In this document: positions 30,845-35,110 of the stretch, in pieces | Position numbering within the stretch: position 1 is the first letter of the stretch | How the letters are laid out: each line of letters begins with the position of its first letter | Assembly (NCBI GenBank): GCA_035303945.1 | Contig: DATGQZ010000022.1 | Coordinates: 1-35,110, forward strand | Origin: DATGMS01 sp035303945 | Lineage (GTDB): Bacteria > Bacteroidota > Bacteroidia > Cytophagales > Cyclobacteriaceae | Direction: 5' to 3' | Length of the DNA: 35,110 bases | Translations under genes and position numbers: made by a program | Notes under the pieces: model-generated | Told to the model about the DNA's origin: nothing | Seen by the model: the letters and a program-made list of their open reading frames with translations, nothing else | The model's database searches: none

Positions 30845-30967
30845 CTATTTTACTCTTGGACAATCTTTAGTGGCCTTCTTTTCAGGACTTTTGCAGGATT
30901 CTACTGCAGAAGCATGACATACAGGACACTCCATAATCGCTGATGTTTTCTTCACGTTAGTTTCCAT
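30845..30967 (-). CDS. Four-cysteine 40-residue protein
   Basis: ATG at 30967 to TAG at 30845 gives 40 residues. The sequence has CPVCHAS near the start (Cys 14 and 17, with His 18), then Cys 25 and Cys 36, giving C-x2-C-x7-C-x10-C, a possible zinc-ribbon or metal-binding fold. The remainder is Lys-rich (KSPEKKATKDCPRVK). There is no signal peptide, so it would be cytosolic. The strong terminator directly behind it supports a real transcription unit in an otherwise empty 427-base gap. No family is recognised; a role in metal or thiol handling, or binding to RNA or a partner protein, is a guess. Confidence 0.65.
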   Translation of the reverse strand: METNVKKTSAIMECPVCHASAVESCKSPEKKATKDCPRVK

Positions 30968-31129
30968 GGTTCTTAGTTTTGGTTTACTTATTCCAACGGA
31001 AGTTAATTTACCAGGTTTTGCGTTTTAGAAATTTAGGATTAATCTAAATAATGATAACATTGGCTAACAAAATTCGGTTGAAGCAATGCTCGCCTGTTCC
31101 TCTTATTTAGGGCGTGCGGGAATTCTTTA

Positions 31130-32527
31130 TCACATCAACGACTTGAGCCATTTTACGATATCCTCCATCACCTTCTCATTAAATGTTTCAGTTATGGTGC
31201 CATATTCCGCTACGGAACCTGTTTCAGCTGTCTGGAATAAATGGTTAAGTGATGGATAAGTGGTTACGTTAAACAGATGCCCCCTATCAGCTGTAAATTT
31301 CCGAAGGGCCTCGATATTGGCAGGTGCATTGGTTTGTATGTCCTTACCACCAAAAGCAGCAAAAACAGGAATATCGATTTGTCTTATATAAGTTTCTGCA
31401 GAAAACTTTAAAAATTCAAAGAACCAAGGGCTGACCGTCGGTGCAAAGGCATTCATGATTGCCGTCGTCTCTTTGTCCAAATCGTTTGTATCCACCCCCA
31501 CTTCCGCAAGGTGTTCCCTGATCATTGTTTTCAAGTTACCTTCCAGATCTTCCATTTTTTCCGTGTTCTTCACCGCAGCATAGACCTTCTTGTTCAAGGT
31601 CAAACGTTCTTCGAAGAGCTTCTCATCCGCTCCCGAAACACGGAGCACGTCCTTGGTTTGCTGCTCCATAAATTGATCTATGGGAAGCACAGGCGCTGCC
31701 AAGGCAACCAGAAAATCAATAGCGTTTTCTGCCGCAAGCATCCAGCCTATCATGCCGCCTTCGCTATGTCCGATAGCACCCACCTTGACCTGATCGACAA
31801 AAGGAAATTTTCTTAAATGGGCAATGGCGTCATTGGCATCGCCTTTTAGATCGTAACTGGTGGCCTGTGAAAAATCGCCTTCCGACTCCCCTACTCCCCT
31901 TTCATCATACCTGAACACCACAATGCCATTTTTGGTAAGGTGATCGGCTAGCACCCAAAAGGGCTGATGATCAAGCAGTTCTCCGTTTCTGTTTTGTGGG
32001 CCTGAACCGGACACCAATACCACAGCAGGAAACGGACCTGTGCCCTTCGGTTTGGTAACTGTGCCAACCAATTTTAGCTGACCGGCAGTATTCACAAAGG
32101 AGGTTTCGATTTCCTCATAGTCAAAAGGCGGACGCGGCTCCTGAGGCCGTTGCAGGTCCGTAGCGACTGAGGCTTCACTCACCCTGATTAGTTCAAGCGA
32201 AAATGTTGTTCCCGATTGGGTAAAATTCCCCTTTAAGGTATCCCCCACCATAACCCCCTCATATAAGGCGGGAATCTGTTCAAATTCCCATGCAGCCATC
32301 AGTCCGTTAAAAAGGATATTTTTTAACGCCAGTCCTTTTGCGCCCTGAGCAGGACTATCAGCGGTTCCCTTCCACCCGCCATTCAACTTTTCGAAATGAA
32401 AAACAAGAGGCAACTTTTGCCCCATCACATCCAAAGAGCCGCTCCAGCTTCCTGTTAGCTCAGCATCCTGTGCCCAGCTGCCTACAGAAAATAAAAGAAA
32501 TAGCCATGCAAGTAGGTGTTTTTTCAT
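31130..32527 (-). CDS. Exported alpha/beta hydrolase (serine aminopeptidase-like)
   Basis: Start placed at the ATG at 32527; the longer form begins with TTG at 32548 and is less likely. The 465-residue product has a Sec signal (MKKHLLAWLFLLFSVGSWAQ). An N-terminal beta-rich domain of about 100 residues (GSWSGSLDVMGQKLPLVFHF, then FTQSGTTFSLELIR) precedes the alpha/beta hydrolase fold: FPAVVLVSGSGPQNR (oxyanion region), FRYDERGVGES, the nucleophile elbow VGAIGHSEGGMIGW (GxSxG), and a C-terminal SLNHLFQTAE with the catalytic His. This is the serine aminopeptidase S33/dienelactone-hydrolase-like type. Substrate is unknown (ester or peptide). It is divergent from the small ORF at 32548. Confidence 0.92.
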   Translation of the reverse strand: MKKHLLAWLFLLFSVGSWAQDAELTGSWSGSLDVMGQKLPLVFHFEKLNGGWKGTADSPAQGAKGLALKNILFNGLMAAWEFEQIPALYEGVMVGDTLKGNFTQSGTTFSLELIRVSEASVATDLQRPQEPRPPFDYEEIETSFVNTAGQLKLVGTVTKPKGTGPFPAVVLVSGSGPQNRNGELLDHQPFWVLADHLTKNGIVVFRYDERGVGESEGDFSQATSYDLKGDANDAIAHLRKFPFVDQVKVGAIGHSEGGMIGWMLAAENAIDFLVALAAPVLPIDQFMEQQTKDVLRVSGADEKLFEERLTLNKKVYAAVKNTEKMEDLEGNLKTMIREHLAEVGVDTNDLDKETTAIMNAFAPTVSPWFFEFLKFSAETYIRQIDIPVFAAFGGKDIQTNAPANIEALRKFTADRGHLFNVTTYPSLNHLFQTAETGSVAEYGTITETFNEKVMEDIVKWLKSLM

Positions 32528-32547
32528 TAGTTCGTACCTTAATTTCA

Positions 32548-32742
32548 ATGGAATTTAAAAAGATTCCTGTATTTATCGTTAAAGATGGAGGCAAAGTTGC
32601 AGCTAAGCAAATAATGTCTCACCTGGCTTACGAATATTCTTCTCATAGCACCGAAACAGGAACTTCCAGCCCTTTCCTTAGGTTTGATGTTCGTGCCTTC
32701 GTCAAAAAGGATTATCTTAGCATGAGCGTACTTCAATCTTAA
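32548..32742 (+). CDS. Small ORF (64 aa) upstream of the thioredoxin-like gene
   Basis: From ATG at 32548 the frame reads MEFKKIPVFIVKDGGKVAAKQ and ends at 32742, 5 bases before the thioredoxin-like start. Codon use looks coding-like. It has no signal peptide, membrane segment or known domain. Its start lies only 20 bases from the divergent hydrolase start, leaving no room for two separate promoters unless they overlap coding DNA. An exact TANNTTTG match (TAGGTTTG, 32679-32686) within it could instead be the promoter of the thioredoxin-mnmE unit, without a good upstream TTG. So the ORF may be chance in a promoter region. Confidence 0.35.
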   Translation: MEFKKIPVFIVKDGGKVAAKQIMSHLAYEYSSHSTETGTSSPFLRFDVRAFVKKDYLSMSVLQS

Positions 32743-32747
32743 TTCCC

Positions 32748-33197
32748 ATGAAAAAATGTATTCTTATGGCTTTTGCCTTAGCACATAGCTTTAGTGCGTT
32801 AGCCCAAGATAAAGCTATAAAGTGGCTGACCTTTGATGAGGCCTCAGAGCTTGCTGCCAAAGAACCAAAGATGATTCTTGTAAAAGTCTATACCGACTGG
32901 TGTGGCTGGTGTAAGAAAATGGACAAAGAAACCTTCATGGATAGCGAGGTGATTAATTATGTAAATGGAACCTTTTATCCGGTGAAACTGAATGCAGAAG
33001 AGAACAAAAGAAAGTATAAGTTTCGCGGCAGGGAATTTACCGATGCCACTATGGCCAGAACAATGAGGGTAAATTCTTACCCTAACTTTGTAATCATGGA
33101 TGCCGCTATGGAGAATATTACGCTATTGCCTGGCTATCGTGAACCACAGGCTTTTCTCACCTCAATGAACGCTTTACTTGAAAAATTCAATCCTTAA
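32748..33197 (+). CDS. Exported thioredoxin-like protein (CGWC)
   Basis: A 149-residue periplasmic thioredoxin-fold protein with a Sec signal (MKKCILMAFALAHSFSALAQ). The active site is WCGWCKK (Cys 52 and Cys 55), preceded by MILVKVYTDWC as in thioredoxin-like DUF255/DsbD-gamma-type domains. YPNFVIMDAA supplies the cis-Pro loop. The CGWC centre and the KEPKMILVKV context resemble periplasmic thiol-disulfide reductants. Its stop codon is directly adjacent to the mnmE start (no spacer), so the two genes are probably translationally coupled, an arrangement without an obvious functional link. Confidence 0.93.
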   Translation: MKKCILMAFALAHSFSALAQDKAIKWLTFDEASELAAKEPKMILVKVYTDWCGWCKKMDKETFMDSEVINYVNGTFYPVKLNAEENKRKYKFRGREFTDATMARTMRVNSYPNFVIMDAAMENITLLPGYREPQAFLTSMNALLEKFNP

Positions 33198-34580
33198 ATG
33201 AGTTTTAATATCACCGAAAGGGAAGATACCATTGTTGCATTGGCTACCCCACAGGGCGTAGGTGCCATTGCGGTAATACGTCTCTCCGGAAAAAATGCTA
33301 TACGACTGACCAATGAAGTTTTTTTTGGCAAAAACCTAGAGGAGCAGCCTTCTCACACGATCCACTTTGGCACCATAAGAGATGGCGAAAAAATTATTGA
33401 CGAAGTCCTCGTTTCCCTTTTCGTAGCACCGCGTTCTTTTACCAAAGAAAATGTGGTGGAGATTTCCACGCATGGCTCTTCCTACATCATCAATCAGGTC
33501 ATCAAGCTTTTTGTCCGCAAGGGAGCCCGTGTTGCTAAGCCGGGAGAATTTACGCAGCGTGCCTTCCTCAATGGACAATTCGATCTGGCTCAGGCCGAGG
33601 CAGTGGCTGATTTGATCCATGCGGAATCTGAAACTAGCCATGAGGCTGCCTTAAAGCAGATGCGGGGGGGATTTTCGTCAGAAATTCAGGAATTGCGTAG
33701 CCAACTGATCCATTTTGCCTCCATGATTGAGTTGGAATTGGACTTTTCTGAAGAAGATGTTGAATTTGCCAGCCGACAGGAGTTAAGGGTATTGGTAGAA
33801 AAAATCCTGCGGGTGGTAGAAGAATTGATATTGAGCTTTGATTTGGGGAATGTAATTAAAAACGGCGTCCCTACCGTTATTGCTGGCAAGCCCAATGCGG
33901 GTAAATCCACCCTGCTCAATGCCTTGCTCAATGAAGAGAAGGCCATAGTATCCGATATTGCCGGAACTACCCGCGATTTTATTGAAGATGAAATAAGCAT
34001 TGGAGGGGTAATCTTCCGCTTTATTGATACCGCAGGTTTACGGGAAACCACCGATACCATTGAAGCAATAGGTGTGAGCCGTACGCAGGAAAAAATGAAA
34101 ACGGCCTCACTGATCCTCTATCTATTTGACCTGACAGACACCAATTTGGTGGAAATCAATAGGGATGTGAATAAGCTAGAGCATCTTGGGGTACCCTTTA
34201 TCAAAGTCGCCAATAAAACGGACAAAGCCAGAGAGGACATTGTACAGGCATTAAAGGCTAAACATCCAGACACCGTGTTCATCTCCGCCGGACAGAAAGA
34301 CAATTTGGATGGTTTAAAATCCAGGATTTTGGAATTGGTCAACTTGGATAAGTTTAGGACAGGCAATACGATCGTAACCAACATACGCCACTACGAAAGC
34401 CTCAACAAAACCAGGGAGTCACTGCTTGATATACTGACTGGACTTGACAACCAGGTAACCAACGACTTTGTGGCGATGGATATCCGCCGATCCTTGCATT
34501 ATCTAGGCGAAATTACCGGAACAGTGACGACAGATGATCTGCTGGCAAACATCTTTAGCAAGTTCTGCATCGGCAAATAA
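33198..34580 (+). CDS. mnmE: tRNA modification GTPase MnmE
   Basis: With MnmG it builds the carboxymethylaminomethyl group on U34 of certain tRNAs; the 460-residue length is normal. Domain order: an N-terminal folate-binding domain (TIVALATPQGVGAIAVIRLSG), a helical region, a G domain with GKPNAGKS (230-237), DIAGTTRDFIEDE, DTAGLRETTD and NKTD, and the C-terminal helical end with the invariant C-x-G-K seen as FCIGK (Cys 457). All motifs are intact. MnmE is a chromosomal core gene, so its position next to the integrase suggests the element border is just beyond it. Confidence 0.98.
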   Translation: MSFNITEREDTIVALATPQGVGAIAVIRLSGKNAIRLTNEVFFGKNLEEQPSHTIHFGTIRDGEKIIDEVLVSLFVAPRSFTKENVVEISTHGSSYIINQVIKLFVRKGARVAKPGEFTQRAFLNGQFDLAQAEAVADLIHAESETSHEAALKQMRGGFSSEIQELRSQLIHFASMIELELDFSEEDVEFASRQELRVLVEKILRVVEELILSFDLGNVIKNGVPTVIAGKPNAGKSTLLNALLNEEKAIVSDIAGTTRDFIEDEISIGGVIFRFIDTAGLRETTDTIEAIGVSRTQEKMKTASLILYLFDLTDTNLVEINRDVNKLEHLGVPFIKVANKTDKAREDIVQALKAKHPDTVFISAGQKDNLDGLKSRILELVNLDKFRTGNTIVTNIRHYESLNKTRESLLDILTGLDNQVTNDFVAMDIRRSLHYLGEITGTVTTDDLLANIFSKFCIGK

Positions 34581-34647
34581 ATGATGTTTTCTTTGGTTTA
34601 TCTTCCTTTACTTTGCTTTGATTATCAACGGTTTATGGTGGATTTGC

Positions 34648-34678
34648 TTGACTTTGATTTCCTTTATTGATAGCTTTG
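34648..34678 (+). promoter_or_regulatory. Predicted Bacteroidota-type promoter of the integrase
   Basis: TTG (34648-34650), 20 bases, then TAGCTTTG (34671-34678), an exact TANNTTTG match at the expected spacing. Transcription would start near 34685, just upstream of the TGTACAACTC repeats and about 60 bases before the integrase ATG. Confidence 0.55.
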
Positions 34679-34688
34679 GTACAACCAA

Positions 34689-34730
34689 TGTACAACTCAT
34701 GGCCTCTTGAGTTGTACAAATGTACAACTC
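34689..34730. repeat. Three TGTACAACTC repeats in the integrase leader
   Basis: The 10-base word TGTACAACTC occurs at 34689-34698 and 34721-34730 and inverted (GAGTTGTACA) at 34709-34718. The first two form a perfect 10-bp stem with a 10-base loop. They lie between the predicted promoter and the ATG, a place for repressor/recombinase binding or an RNA hairpin. They could be arm-type binding sites for the recombinase, which is an inference. Confidence 0.7.
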
Positions 34731-34743
34731 GAACAAGCCAATC

Positions 34744-35110
34744 ATGAAAATCACGCTAAAAGAAAAAAACTCGCGGATGGAAGGATCAGCCTTTACATTG
34801 AATCTTTTAAAGGCTCCACTGTCGATGAGAAAACGGGAAAGAGAGTGCATTTAAGGGATTTTGAATTTTTGAAGCCCTATCTCCACCCAAATCCTAAAAC
34901 CGCCCGCGAAAAAAAGGACAACAAAGAAGCACTACAACTTGCCGAGGATATTCTGGCACTCCGTAAGAGTGAGTTCTTGCAGGGCAGATATGGCTTCAAG
35001 AACAAGTCCAAGGCAAACCGTCCTTTCCTCGACTACTATGTGGAGAAGATGGAGGAAAAATCCGACTCGGTAAAAAACTATGGCGTTTGGGAATCGGCAT
35101 ATTACCACCT
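34744..35110 (+). CDS. Tyrosine-recombinase (integrase), N-terminal part, frameshifted at a slippery site
   Basis: From ATG at 34744 the zero frame reads MKITLKEKN and stops at 34852. A shift of -1 at the seven-A run (34763-34769) gives LADGRISLYIESFKG after MKITLKEKK, then an open frame to the window end. That frame matches the arm-binding and SAM-like N-terminal domains of Bacteroidota phage-type integrases (HLRDFEFLKPYLHPNP, EALQLAEDILALR, FLDYYVEKMEEKS). The slip site is GA A AAA AAC in the zero frame, the classic -1 heptamer. So this is a coding frame that needs programmed frameshifting, a pseudogene, or a sequencing error in a homopolymer. The catalytic domain lies beyond the window. 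Confidence 0.8.

Noticed and set aside
32545..32736. 63-codon minus-strand frame antisense to the small ORF before thioredoxin
   Set aside because: Overlaps the opposite small ORF and has no recognisable feature; the plus-strand frame has the more natural codon pattern.
34581..34743. tRNA gene as integration site beside the integrase
   Set aside because: No cloverleaf-like sequence or conserved T-loop word (GGTTCRA) was found in this spacer.
34608..34850. 80-codon minus-strand frame opposite the integrase start
   Set aside because: It lies antisense to the integrase leader and coding start, across the promoter and repeats; no domain is visible.

Overview
This window reads as chromosomal DNA of a Bacteroidota bacterium, most likely a Cytophagales/Cyclobacteriaceae-type organism (an inference). 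The signs are a SusC/SusD pair, many surface-type lipoproteins with short lipoboxes, short intergenic gaps without strong Shine-Dalgarno sequences, a lipoprotein galactose mutarotase, a Bacteroidota-style Crp/Fnr regulator, and TANNTTTG-like promoter elements. No rRNA, tRNA or CRISPR array was seen. Most genes lie on the minus strand.

Layout. 1-5768 (minus) is a compact nutrient-uptake operon: SusC, SusD, an FN3-like lipoprotein, a 37-residue small ORF, and the N-terminus of a secreted endonuclease/exonuclease/phosphatase (EEP) enzyme cut by the window edge. 6279-9445 (minus) carries an SMP-30-type lactonase lipoprotein, a TspO-like membrane protein and a galactose mutarotase lipoprotein. 9796-10979 (plus) holds a TfoX-N domain protein and an acetolactate decarboxylase with a lipoprotein signal. 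11227-19753 (minus) is a run of metabolic and stress genes: lipocalin, DNA photolyase, two MDR oxidoreductases, a DUF922-like secreted protein, a two-subunit Tat-exported molybdenum hydroxylase, and a beta-carbonic anhydrase. 19924-20691 (minus) is a stand-alone Cas6. A YycJ/WalJ-like metallo-hydrolase and a small lipoprotein follow on the plus strand.

22602-27019 (minus) is a redox-flavoured cluster (SDR, YgiD-type dioxygenase, DoxX, YceI, NAD(P)H-binding reductase) headed by a Crp/Fnr regulator. A perfect FNR-type site (TTGAT-N4-ATCAA) lies between the regulator and the reductase. 27295-27835 is a dead REP-associated (Y1/IS200-like) transposase followed by REP-like palindromes. 28266-32527 (minus) has a second EEP enzyme, glutamate dehydrogenase, a 40-residue four-cysteine protein with its own terminator, and an exported alpha/beta hydrolase. 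32748-34580 (plus) is thioredoxin-like protein plus mnmE. The right edge (34744-35110) opens a tyrosine recombinase, probably the border of an integrative element. Its reading frame is broken at, or decoded through, an A AAA AAC slippery heptamer, and its leader carries three copies of TGTACAACTC.

I see no complete, clearly novel multi-gene system. The strongest leads are the orphan Cas6 that seems to lack the catalytic histidine, the slippery-site integrase with its repeat-laden leader, the Crp/Fnr-FNR-box pairing, the four-cysteine small protein, and the SusCD operon whose only visible enzyme is an EEP phosphodiesterase.
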